NCBI GenBank assembly: GCA_013416795.1
Contig: RQSC01000029.1
Span: 680,610-744,609, forward strand
Direction: 5' to 3'
Length of the DNA stretch: 64,000 nucleotides
DNA from: Prasinococcaceae sp. CCMP 1430
Taxonomy: Eukaryota > Prasinodermophyta > Palmophyllophyceae > Prasinococcales > Prasinococcaceae
Both the position numbers and the translations under genes were made by a program. The notes below the pieces were generated by a model, which saw only the letters and a program-made list of their open reading frames with translations, did not search any database and had not been told where the DNA came from. Position 1 is the stretch's first letter. Each line of letters opens with the position of its first letter. Of the stretch, positions 21,146 to 32,100 are shown in pieces.

Positions 21146-24100
21146 TCAGCAAAACGGATTGCCACCGAGCTTGATGGAGTGCGAGCCTTCGCAGTACCCA
21201 TAGTAGCTCTCCTTGGTGTCACAGAAATTGTTTGAGACGGCGCCGTAGTAGCAGGGGCAGCACACGCCGGTGAAGCACGCCGCGTTGTCGTTCCAGCCGC
21301 AGTCGTCGCCGATGTTGAGCTTGTTGCCCGAGAAGTACACCGTCTCCTGCGCTTCTTCGTCGTCGTACCACATGAGCGGGTCGTTGTGGTTGTCCCAAAT
21401 GGGCACGCCCACCTGGAAGAAGCCCACGTTGACGCCGCCGTTGATGTCGCCCTTGAGCAGATGCATCTTGCGATTGTCCAGTTTGGACGGGAAGTAGTAG
21501 TTGTACTCGAAGTTGCCCCAGAAGCCGACGACATTGATCTGGCCCGAGGCACCGATGTACCCAATCGTCGGCTGATCGCTTGCCGAGCCTTGACAGATGT
21601 TACTCTTGGAGCAAGGGTGCGCGTCGGCCCCTTGCATCCCACCCAGGAAGCCGACCGTCACGACAGGTATGCCGACTTCCCAGAGGCCGACCTTGACCTG
21701 CCCCTCGCCCTTGACCTCGAAGGCGCCGGCAAAGCCTTCCTTAGGGTCAACGTCCACCTTGAGCGAGATGCCGAAGGCAAGCGGCCCCTTTTGGATCTCG
21801 CCTTCGATCTGCACCAGGCAAATCGGGTACGAGTTGGGGTTAAAGTCCTCCACGTCGTGGTTGATGCCATAGACCATCGCCAGCCCTTTCGGCAGCTCTA
21901 TGCCGGAGAGCAGGCGCGGCTTGCAATGCGCGCTGAGGTCCGAGTGGGAAGCCTGCACCTGGAAGTGGCCCTTCCCTGCCGCCTTCCATAGCTTCAGCAG
22001 CTTGTTGTCGGCCTTTGCCAGCAGGTGCCGCGTGGCGTTGCCCCCGTCCGCCGCCAGCGAGGCCATCACGCCCTCAGCGGGCCCGACCACGCGCGCCGTG
22101 AGCTGATCGAGCGGCAGCGTGAGGATTTCCTCGCCCGAGTCGAGTGGCGAGGCGAACTCGATGCCATTCTCGGTGAGACGGCCCGGCACATGGCCTTCCA
22201 TCAGCAGACGCCGCTGGCCCGCGTCGGGCTGGCCCATCGACACGCGGCGCTGCTCCTTGCGGATATGCGACGCCAGCTTGCGGTGACCCTCGGAGGTGCC
22301 GTCGCCGATCGAGCCCGGCGGAAAGGGGTTTGTGCCGCGGAAGGGCGTCGTGCCGCTGCCCAAGAGCGTGATGGCCGGCGCGTCGCACCCGCCTGGCAGC
22401 TCGAAGTTGAAGCTCGCAAGGTCGAAGTCGGCGGCGCGGCCATCGCATTCGGAGTCCATGCACGTGAGCACGAAGACGGTAGACTCGCCATTGAGCTGGT
22501 TGCTCACGCGGCGGGGAATATAGCTGCCGTCGGACATCTCCTGGTCGAACAGGAAGGCCTGCAGGTATTGGATGTTTTCGTCCCCCTCGATTCGGAACTT
22601 GCGCAAGGTGGCACTCTCGTCTGACATCACGTCAGGCGCGTAGCCGTGCTGCGCCAGTCGCTCGGCTGATACAGACATCTCACCGTCGTAGTAGCCCACC
22701 GAGTGGGTGGCGAGCACGTCTGCGAAGCTCAGGTCTGCGTCATCGCCCCCGTCGAGCTTGCACTGGATCACACCAGGGAACGTCGGGTGGCTCAAAGGGT
22801 CATCTCCAAAAGCAGAGATAGAGTAGTTGAGCCCAAAGTCGGTTCGGTCGGGGTTGACCATCCACGCGGCCTTGCGATCGTCTGCCTTCGAGTCACCGTC
22901 CTCGCCGGGGTCGAAGAAGGTGACACTGACATAGCCCTCGGGGAAGAGCGTCGACTCCTTTACCTCAAATGCTCGGCCTCCTTCCATCCACATGCGCCCC
23001 TTCACGCTGCGGATGTAGTTGCTCTGCGCCTCCGTGGCGTCTTCAGCCAGCGACATGTTGACGCGGTAGTTTTCTGCTGGAAAGTCGCCGATATGGTCGT
23101 GCAGCGATAGGCAGCGGTCACGGCCGCTCGACTCGGGCCCCGTCTTGACGCAGGCGTAGTACATCTCGTACTCGACGTAAAAGCTGGCCGGGAAGCTAGG
23201 CATCGGGCCGTCGTCCTCGTCCATGCCCTCAAAGGCGTCAATCTTATTGAAGAGGCCGACCAGATCGTACAGGCTGGCCAGGCGACGGCCGCTCGCGTCC
23301 AGCGCGAAGCCTGCGTTCTCGAAGAGCGGTGCCACCTGTGAGCTAAAGGAAAGCTGGCGGCCAGTGATTGTAACCTGCCCGATGTGCGTCTACAGCACAA
23401 CGCTCGAGCCGTCGCCCTCAAAGAAGCGCGCCCAACCGGTAATCTGCAGAACCAGCTTGGCCTCCTCGTTCTCCACGCGCAGGTAGCGCATCTCGTCAAA
23501 AGCTTCGTCGGGAAGCAGACTCGAGAGCGCGGCGGGCACCGCGTTCACCGCCGCAGAGGCCGTCTTGTTGTCGGCGGTCTTAGTGACGCCTGAGGCATCG
23601 CTGAGCCCCGCAGAGGCGGTGGGAAGGCCGGTCGCTTTGTCCAGCGTTACGCCGCCCTCGATCTTGGTCTCCTTAGAGAGCTCAACCACGGTGAAGACGA
23701 GGCCCGTGATGGCCGCAAGCATGATTCCCATGAGTAGCAGCAGTGCGGCAGCCAGCCTAGTCAGCTTCTTCACCATCTTCTTTGACTCAAGGTAGAGCTC
23801 AGCGCCGCGCGCGAGCTCCATCGGCGCCACCGTGCCATCGCCGTCGACGTCGAAGACCTTGAGAGTGGGCTGGATTTCCTTGGGCAGCGTCTTTATCGCA
23901 ATCTCGCCGCTGCGGTTGGCTTTCTTGAGCGTCGCGTACGTGTCGAAGACCTCCGTGATCTGCACGACACACAGCGCCCAAGGTCAGCAATGCAGTGCGC
24001 GCGGTGCAGCCTCGGGCGCGCGCCACGCCTGCAGCAAGGAGCGCGCGCCAGCTCGCAGCGTGACGCCCTAGTTGATAGCACGCACCTCGTCAAGCTCGAG

Positions 24101-24897
24101 GATTCCGTTGCCCTCGTCATCGATCTCCTTCAGGATGGCTGCGGACGGACGTGTGCACGGCGCCGGCGGGCGGGGGTATGGGCGCAGTCAGCGCAGGTGG
24201 CGCACTGGTCTCGCCAAGCACTGCGAGGCCCCCTTCCACGGCCAGTCGACCCCCCCCCTCCCACCCCAACACACACCGCAGCCTTCGAGGCAGCCCTGTG
24301 TCACCAGGGTGCCCGCACATACCACTCGCGTCCACAGCCGCAACCGGAGCGCCACGCGACGCGAGGTGCGCCGCAGGCGCGCGCACGGCACGCGCGCAGG
24401 GACATGTCTACAGCGCGCGGGGGAAAGGAGGGGCCAACAACAACCAAAACAAAGAGGCCGCCGCCGGCCGCGGCGCGCGAGCCGTTCGCGCCGCAGCAAA
24501 ACGCCACGGCACTGGCGGAGGGCGTCTGCCCACACGAGCGTGCGCCCACGCCTCAGACGCCACCCTCAACGACCGGCGCAGCTCGCGAGCCGCCCCGCGA
24601 CGCATTCGGTCACAGGCTGACGCGGAGTGCGCGCCCAGCGGCAAGGCGCAGAGCACTCGACGCAGGGGTGTGGATGACCAACCGAACGGCGGCGCGCATC
24701 GGTTGGGTGTGCCAGCGGTTGGGGATTTCTCACCGCACGCGGCTCGTACCGTGCAGGCTCTCGGGGAACATGTCGATGCCGATGGAGAAGGCCGCGCCGT
24801 CCGCCGGCGGGGCGGCCGGGCCATCCTCTACTTTTCCGGATGCGGAGTCATCCTCCACTTTACTGGATGCGTTGCGCCCGCCGAAGGCGAAGGGCAT
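21146..24897 (-). CDS. EF-hand, single-TM protein with a large Cys-containing ectodomain, function unknown
   Basis: Four exons (24897-24750, 24138-24086, 23959-23402, 23335-21146) join in phase to 982 residues; the one-base phase carried from exon 1 (CAC G|CC) supports the model. The N-terminal cytosolic part starts MPFAFGGRNASSK and has two canonical EF-hand loops: DDEGNGILELDE (residues 56-67) and DVDGDGTVAPME (104-115). A membrane segment follows (about 134-156, LAAALLLLMGIMLAAITGLVF). The remaining roughly 820 residues are acidic, with no repeat and no domain I recognise, and end in a Cys-rich module (CGWNDNAACF, GVCCPCYYG, CEG...NPFC). Topology predicts calcium sensing inside and an exported or lumenal C-terminal body. 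Similar EF-hand/TM/ectodomain layouts are, to my knowledge, an expanded uncharacterised group in haptophyte and related algae; that placement is inference. The intron between 24086 and 23959 is 126 bp; the one before 23335 is only 66 bp. Confidence 0.8.
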
Positions 24898-25636
24898 GGC
24901 CTGCCGCGAGAGCGCGCGGCGCCGCGCGCGCTACGTGGCGCCGCGCGCGCTGTGTGGCGCCGCGCGCGCTGTGCCCCCTGGGCGAGACACCCAGCCCGAA
25001 TGTCTCTGTCTCTCGTCACCGCGTTCAGCGCGCGCACTGATGAGCGCACGCACACACAGATACACACGCACGCGCGCACACACACGCACGCACGCACGCA
25101 CGCACGCACGCGCGCACGCACGCGCGCACGCACCCCAATGCGCGCGCGCGCGGCGAGATACGCGTTCCGCGGCGTTTTCGCGGGCGCGTTCCGCGGCCTC
25201 CCGCGGCCGAGCTCGCTCGCGCGCGCCGCGGACGGGGCAGGGGGCAGGCGCCGTAGCGCGCCGTAGCGCGCGCGCGCTCGCGCGGCGGTTGGTTGGTTGG
25301 GGGAACGGGCGCGCGCGCGCGCATCAAATACGTGCACACACGCTTGACGCTGCTAACGAACTGTCCGGCGATAGGCCATTTTTGATGGTGCTGTCTGTAC
25401 CAGATATTTGGCAAATCTTGCGGAATCCTCTCATGCTGTGCAGAACTGTGTCCGGCACCCAAGGAATCCGTCTGACCTACTATTTTCGCCTTGTCTTCTG
25501 GGGAACCGACACCCGGCCTCAATTGACCCCACCAACCAATATTACATGTCGCCGCTTCAATGGCGGCGCTCGGAGCTGCGCGCGCCGATCCGTGTCAAAG
25601 TACTGTACGGTCTCGCTCGCGGTTGTCGCCGCCGCC
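24898..25636. other. Spacer with microsatellite and a lower-GC island
   Basis: Between the POLD1 stop and the EF-hand gene start lies 739 bp. It holds GCGC-rich near-repeats (24905-24975, three copies of a CGCGCGCTGTGTGGCGC-type unit), a CACG microsatellite (25040-25140), and then a distinctly lower-GC island (about 25335-25560) with balanced base use and no recognisable protein in any frame. Confidence 0.5.
25040..25140. repeat. (CACG)n / (CA)n microsatellite
   Basis: An imperfect tandem run of CACA and CACG units in the spacer upstream of the EF-hand protein gene. Alternating purine/pyrimidine composition gives it Z-DNA-forming potential; no coding role. Confidence 0.85.
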
Positions 25637-28600
25637 TCACCACCTGGCGAGTTCTGCGTGTTTCTCGTCGAGCTCCTTCTGCACCTTCTTGCGCCGGTAG
25701 AAAATAGCGCAATCCCTGTTGCTGCACAGCACATCCTGGTGAAGCGTACCCGAACAGCTCTGACATTGCGTCCACAGGCGAGAGAATTGCTCTTCGAGGT
25801 CGTTAGCGGCGCTCAGGCTCTTGTAGTAGATCTCCCCCGCGCGCGGCGAGCAGTTGGGACAGAGCGCGCCCTTGGCCGCAGCGCCCGACAGCGGCGCCTT
25901 GCAGCCGAGGCATTTGGCCTGCACCTTGGCGAACCGCATGATCCCACCGCCGGACATGCTCGGCGTCGAGATGGTGATGGCGCGCGTGTGATCGCCGGTG
26001 AGCAAGCTCTGCGCGTTTTTGAGACAAGGGTCGAAGATGCGAAGGAGGGGCGCCTTGAGCATTTCCAGGTAGTGCCGCGTATCGAGCGGCAGGTTGTGCT
26101 CGAGCGCATAGATGGGGTCCTCGGCTTTCTCGTACGCCTTGGCGCCCTTGGCGCCCTTGACAATCACGTACGCCACGCGATCGCCGGTGGCGGGCGCGGT
26201 GGCGGGATCACGCTTGCGCATTCGCTTGGCGAGCTCGACATGCGGCGCTTTGGCGTCGTACGCCTCAACGTCCTGCGAGAGGGCCTTGGAGATCACCAGC
26301 ATAGACATGTCAAGTCGGTTCTGAAGCAGGTCCCGGATGCGCTCCTTGACGTATTCGGCGGCACCATTGACGTCGCGGTCCATGAGAATCTTGTTGAGCG
26401 CGTGCGTGAGCACGTCGCGCACCAGAGCACAGTTGTCACGGCGCTGCGTCTCAATGCCCGTGGTATCCATCTTGTCCCACTTGACGGGGTTGGTCCAGTA
26501 CATGCCCGCGTAGCGCTTCTTGCTCAGCAGCAGGAAAGGAAAGTACACTTTCTCGAACTCGAGCTTGATGGGCTTGGGGAAGGTCTCCGTCACTAGCGCC
26601 GCGGCCTCCTCGCCGAGGCGCATCGCCTCCTTCACCATGCCCGTGCCGTCCTTGTCGTCGGGGTCCTGGGTGAGATTGAAGTTGACGAAGACCGAGTCGG
26701 TGTCACCGTACACCACGTCGGCGTCCGCCGCATAGCCGTTCGCCACCGTGTAGCGCTTCTTGACCTCGGCCATGGTCTGCTCGATCATCTGCCGGCCGTA
26801 CGCTGTAGTGGAAGAGGAGATGGCCAGGCACGGCAGCTTGCCCACGGTCGCGCCGGTGAATCCGTACACAGAATTCGCACTCACCTTCAACGCCAGCTGG
26901 CGACCGTTGAGCACGGCCTTCGCAAGCGGGTCGGTCGCTTTCTTCATGTCAGCCTTCGCCCGCTTGCGCGCGCCCAGGAGCTCCTGCAAGATCTCGGGCA
27001 GCAGACCTTTGCGCACGCTCTCCTTGACGAAGTAGTCCCCGTTAGGCGTCTTCTCGATCTGCTCTGGCGCGAAGCTGCTCGCCATCTGCGGGGGGACGAG
27101 AGTGGTGTAGCACAGGTTGTGCGCCATCATGATCGAGGGGTAAAGCGAGGCAAAATCGAGCGTGGCGATGGGCTTCTCGTAGTAGCCTGCCTTGGCCTCG
27201 AGCACGGTGGCACCCTCGTACGTGGCGTCGTTCTGTGTGCGCTGCACGACAGGCACCACAAGATCCTGCTGGCGGCACTTGCGCAGGATCTGACTCAGCA
27301 CCTTGATCGACTGGCCCTTCGAGAGCAGGAAGGAGATGGGCACACCGGTCACGCGCGCCATCTCGGTGTAGTTGTACATGTACATGAGCGAGTCCAGCAG
27401 GCGCTGCGGCAGCAGGGCGTCCTTGAGACAGTATACGGCCAGGCGGCGACGCGTCTCGGCATTGCCCTGCTGCAGGTCGGAGATGATCGAGTGGTGTACG
27501 TCTTCCTTTTGCTCCCCCAGGAAATGCGCTGACACGTTGTTCAGGCTGTAAGACGACAGCTTGTAGTCGCGGCGCACGGCCTGCAGCAGGTCGAATTGCA
27601 CGCGCCCCTCGAGCGTGATCTCTTTGGTCTCGCGCGTGCCGTACGCCTTGGAACTGAAGGTTGTATTGCGCATCTTGATCATCGAGCCGCGAATGCGGCC
27701 GAAAACCGGGAAGTCGGTCAGGCGCAGCGTCTCCGCGCGGTCGAGCAGATACGGAAGGTCGAAGTCAACGATATTGTAGCCGATGATCATGTCGGGGTCG
27801 GTGGCGATGATGAAGTCGCGCCACGCGCGCAACAATTGGCGCTCGTCTGCGAAAGGCATGACCTCCGCGCCCACGATGGCGCTGCAGGTACCCAGCGTCA
27901 TGACGTTCTTCACGGCGGGCGAGCTCTCGCCTTGCACAGTGAGCACGCTGGCGATCTGGATCACGGGGTCGAGCTTGGCGTCGGGGAAGTGCCCCTTGCG
28001 ACCCATGCACTCTATGTCCACGCTGACAATACGCAGCGGCGCGATCACCGAGTGCGGCCCCTCCGCGGGGTGGCTGATGATGTCCTTGTAGTGCACGTCG
28101 AACTCGATCTGGCAGCTCGAGGCGGGCTTGGGATGACCGCCGTCGGTTCGCAGCTTGTACTTACCCTGCTTGGCCTCGACCCAGTTGCCACCCACGATGT
28201 CGGTGTCGATCATGTAGCGCAACACGAAGAGCACATTGGATTCGAAGGTGGGGAAGGAGATGCTCCCGTCGGTGGGCGTGGGCATGCCCTTCTCCAGCGC
28301 GCTGCGCGCGGCAGTCACCAGCGTGGGCAGCGCCATGGTGATTTTGATGAATGTGCGCGACTTCTCCGACTGATAGTTCCACACAGTCTGCTTCTGCACG
28401 AGCTCCACGCGCGTCACGAGCGGGCCCTGCACGTCACGCGCCTTGGCGCCTGCGTTCTCCGCCGTGCCGCGATTCAGCACGGACTTGAAGCCCGGGAGGT
28501 CGTCCGGGCCGAACCCCGGAGGCGCCGGCGCGTAAAAGTACGGCTCGAAGCCGTGCACAAAGCAGCACACCGAGTTGCCCTCGGGCGTGACGCCGAACAT

Positions 28601-28920
28601 GCGCAGCTGCGCGGCCTTGCCCACCTGCGAGCTGAAGCGCGTGTCCACCTTGTCGATCACGTAGTCGATGTCGACCTGTTGAAAGAGCAGCGACCGCGCG
28701 CCAGGGTTGACGCCCCCGGCCGGCAGCGCCGGCCGTAGCCACTTCTCCTGCACGGCGGTGTCCGTCGCCGCCACGAGCTCGATGTCATCGGGTATCATCT
28801 CCTGCATCGCGCCGTCGGCGTCCTCGAGGTCCTCGTCCCACTCGGGCGGCTCGTCGTCCTCGCCGACGTACGGGCGCTTCGGCGCGCCGCCGCCGGGCGC
28901 GGGATCCGTTTTCGGGGGCG
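25637..28920 (-). CDS. POLD1: DNA polymerase delta catalytic subunit (start masked by an N)
   Basis: POLD1 is the lagging-strand replicative polymerase and proofreading exonuclease. One exon encodes about 1090 residues. Exonuclease motifs are VSVDIECMG (Exo I, D and E), GYNIVDFDLPYLL (Exo II) and YCLKDALLPQ (Exo III). Polymerase motifs are LDFASLYPSIMMAHNLCYTTL (A), KVSANSVYGFTGA (B) and VYGDTDSVFVNF (C). The C-terminus has CysA (CLGCKAPL...CPNC) and CysB (CQSC...CSNRDC), the latter being the Fe-S ligand set that binds the accessory subunits. The N-terminal GGGAPKR and acidic EDDEPPEWDEDLEDAD region parallels human PPKR...WDDDD. No ATG precedes this in frame, and an N at 28921 lies exactly where the start should be, so the initiation codon is probably hidden by an assembly error. 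Met 28800 (the second Met of MQEM) would remove the conserved basic-acidic N-terminus. Confidence 0.97.
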
Positions 28921-28939
28921 NGCGCGCGCCCCCGCCCGC

Positions 28940-28966
28940 CGCGTTTCGAACGCAGTTCGAAACGCG
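28940..28966. promoter_or_regulatory. Perfect 11-bp inverted repeat in the POLD1 5' region
   Basis: CGCGTTTCGAA at 28940-28950 and its exact reverse complement at 28956-28966 flank a 5-bp spacer (CGCAG). It lies 20-45 bp outside the first recognisable POLD1 codons, so it could be a factor-binding palindrome, a 5' UTR hairpin, or part of an untranslated first exon. TTCGAAA, its core, recurs in other promoters of the window. Confidence 0.5.
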
Positions 28967-29178
28967 CACAGCGGCGAGAATAATGCGAATATGCGGACGC
29001 CGCCGAGTGTCGCGCGCGCGAAATCGCCAACCTCAAACGAACAAACAACGCGCTCGCGGAGGTGGCGCGGCCCGGCGGCGCGCGCGGGGGGTCCGGCGCG
29101 CGCGCGAGCGCGGGGGTGCGTCGTTGCGAGCATTACCGGCGGCGAGGCAGCGGCGCGCGTGCACCGCCGGGAGCGTCC

Positions 29179-32100
29179 TCATCTCCTGCTCTTCTTCGAG
29201 ACGATCGCAGGACCGCCAGTCTTGCGCTTCCTGCCGCCGCCGCCATCGTCGAGGCCGCGCTCGCGATCTTCCTTGCGCGCTTGCTCCTCGAGCTCGTCCC
29301 AGTCCTCGCCCTCCTCGTAGTCATCATCGAAATCGCTCTCGTCCTCCTCGTCCTCGTCGAAATCGCTCTCGTCCCCCTCCTCGCTCTCGGGTTCGCTTTC
29401 TTCGGGCTCGTAGCCCTCGCTCTCCTCCTCCTCGTCCTCCTCGTCGCTCGATCCCGCCTCCATGTCGAGGAAGTTCCATCCGCCTTCCTCGATGAACTTC
29501 TGCGGGTCGTCCACAATGGTCTTGAGGATGGGCTTCCATGCGAGGTTCATCTTCGACTCGTAGTACTTGATGCCCATGCCGTTGAGCCACTCCTTGATGG
29601 ACTCGAGCGACGTCGTCGGGATGGCGTCGACGCGGTGCACGTCCTTGGAAAAGTCCTTGAAGACGATGGTCATGTCGAAGTTCTTGAGGCCGAAGCCCAC
29701 GCGCTCCAGGTTGACGATCTCCACCTCGTCGAGCGTCAACACGAAGAACGGCTGCTCGACCAGGCTGATGAGGCACCCCACCGATGGCATGACGGTGACG
29801 CTCTCCTTGTACGGCACGCCCTGGAACGCCAACTCCTTGTACGGAATGTCGAACTCAAGCTCGAGATTCTTCCTCGTGCGCTCCCACAGCTCCTGCACAC
29901 GGCGCGTGAACTCCTGGAACTCCTTGTTGGCGCGATTGCGCTTCTGCCGGTCGCGCTGCTCTTCGTCGATCTCATCGGGGTCGTACGCGTTGGTGCGGCG
30001 GCCGTCGAGCGCCTGGGACATGTCCACGACCTCGCGGTAGAATTGCACGTCCTCCGTCTTCTTCTTGTTGATGATGATGGGGTTGTGAAGACGGAAGTGC
30101 AGAATGACCACGGCCTCCTTTTCGGCTGCCTGGAAGAAGGCGTGCTTGATGTTCGAGTAGATCACGTCGCACACCTCGCCCTTGGGATTGCGGTAGCGGA
30201 AACCGTTGCTGTGGGCCTCCAGCGTGCCGGACGACCGCCGTCCACGCCCGCCGAAGGTGGGCTTGATGTAGAGGTCCGGCAGGCGGAAGAGGCGGCCGGT
30301 GCTCACCTTGAGTGTCTCCTGCGTCACGAGGTTCTCGCGCTCCGTCTTCTCCTTCTCCCGGTCGAGCACCTGCTTGCGCAGCGTCTTCACGTGCTGCATG
30401 AGCTGGTTGGCGTGGCGCGCGTCCGTCGAGCGGAAGGTGGCTTCGCGAAGGAAGGTCAGGTTGGGGTACTTCTGCGCGGGCAGGTACTGCGTGCCGAAGG
30501 CACTGCCAGGCACGTTGAACTGAAGGTGGATATACGCGCCCTGGCCCTCGGTGTGCACCGTCACGTTCTTCACCGTCGTGATGTGAAACGGCACAAGCAG
30601 GCCGCGGATGGGCAACAGCACGGCCGCGTTACGCGCGTCCACCTGCAGCTCGAGCTCCGACTTGCAGGGAATGTCTGCCACGCGCCTGTAGGCGACCTTG
30701 TCGGCCTTGCTGAGCTTCCTCTCCTCCTCCTTGCCCTTTGCGGCGTTGGCCTTGTTCAGCCGGTTGAATGTCTCCTGGTTTTTCGCGTCGAGGAGCGCCT
30801 GCTGCGACTCGAGGCGTTGGCGCTCACCCGGTGCCTCGCTGCGCAGCTGCGTGTCCTTGATCACGCTCGGACCCTGCGGGGCGGCAGCCTGACGGGCGGG
30901 CGCGGCCTCCTCCTCGCTGAGTTCGTACGCCACGTCCTTCCACTCCTTGCCCGCGCGCGACGTGATGACCTCGGGCTCGTTGCCCTCCTCCGTCTTCCTC
31001 GCCACCACCGAGTCGCCAATGACGAGGGCGTAGGTGCGCGCGCTGGGATCCTGCGCGGTCGGGTTGGACAGGTCCGAGAGGCTCACAGTCACATTGAAGA
31101 CCATGCCCTCCTTGATCTCGCGCTCGTTCTTGGCGTTGAGCGCGAGCGTTCCGTCGCGGAAGTCGAGGCCGAGGCCGAAGCCAGCGTTCTTGGACATCTT
31201 GGGAACCAGCTCCGGGTCGGCCTCGGCAAGTGCGGCCGACGCGGCAGCGTACACGTCCGACGCCTTGGCGCCGGGCCTCACCGCCTTGATCGCGGCCGTC
31301 TGCGCCTTCAGCAGCGCCTTGTACGCGCGCTCCTGGGGCTTCGACGGGTCCACCATGTACGTGCGCGCGAGGTTGGTGCAGTACATCGAGTAACGCGTGC
31401 CGAGCATCGTCACGATGACGCCAGAGTTCAGAGGCGTCTCATCCGAGATGCTCGAGTACTTGAACGAGTACTTTCCACCGGACTGGAAAATGGGCGGGTA
31501 CGCGATCTCGCACTTGTCCTCGCGCAGCTTGAGCTTTATCTTGGACGGCGTCAGAATGGTCTGCTCGGTCATGTCCGAGAGAGCCGAGTGTTTAACCTCC
31601 TTGCCGCTGTCCATGACGGTCTCGAGCTCCGGCACCACGAAGTCCTTCAGCACGGTGGCGGCCAGGTGCGCGGACTTCTTGCAGTTGAGGATCTCGGCCG
31701 CGTCCTTGACGGCGAGTAGGCCCGCGATCCCCTCAGCCGCGTCGGCGGTCGCACTGCCAGCCTCCTTGAGCGCGGCGGCCCACGCGCCCGCAGGGGCGCC
31801 CTCGGGTGCCTCCTTGGCGATGACGGCGACGGTGGTGTCGCCGCCGATGCCCAGCGCCGCCACGGCCGCCTTGATCTGCTCGGCGCCGTCGTCTGCCTTG
31901 GCGCGCACGTGCGATACGATGTTCGCGCACGCGGCACTGCCCTCCTCCGTCGCCCGGAGCGCGTCGAACATGCCGGCTTTCTTGGAGGTGGCGACGACGT
32001 GCAGCGCATCCTTGGTGAAGAGGAACACCGTGTCGGTGAACTCGAACCCGAAGAGCCAGATCTGCAGCGCGGCGGACTTGAGGTACGTGAGCTCGTCGGC

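Noticed and set aside
25040-25140. CRISPR-like array
   Set aside because: A simple CA/CG microsatellite without spacers; the window is nuclear eukaryotic DNA.
23990-26596. 868-residue plus-strand open frame
   Set aside because: Runs through an intron, a microsatellite spacer and the antisense of POLD1; Arg/His/Ala-rich without any domain.
29062-31719. 885-residue plus-strand frame rich in Leu/Val/His
   Set aside because: Antisense of SPT16; the Leu/Val runs mirror the Glu/Asp/Lys-rich sense strand.
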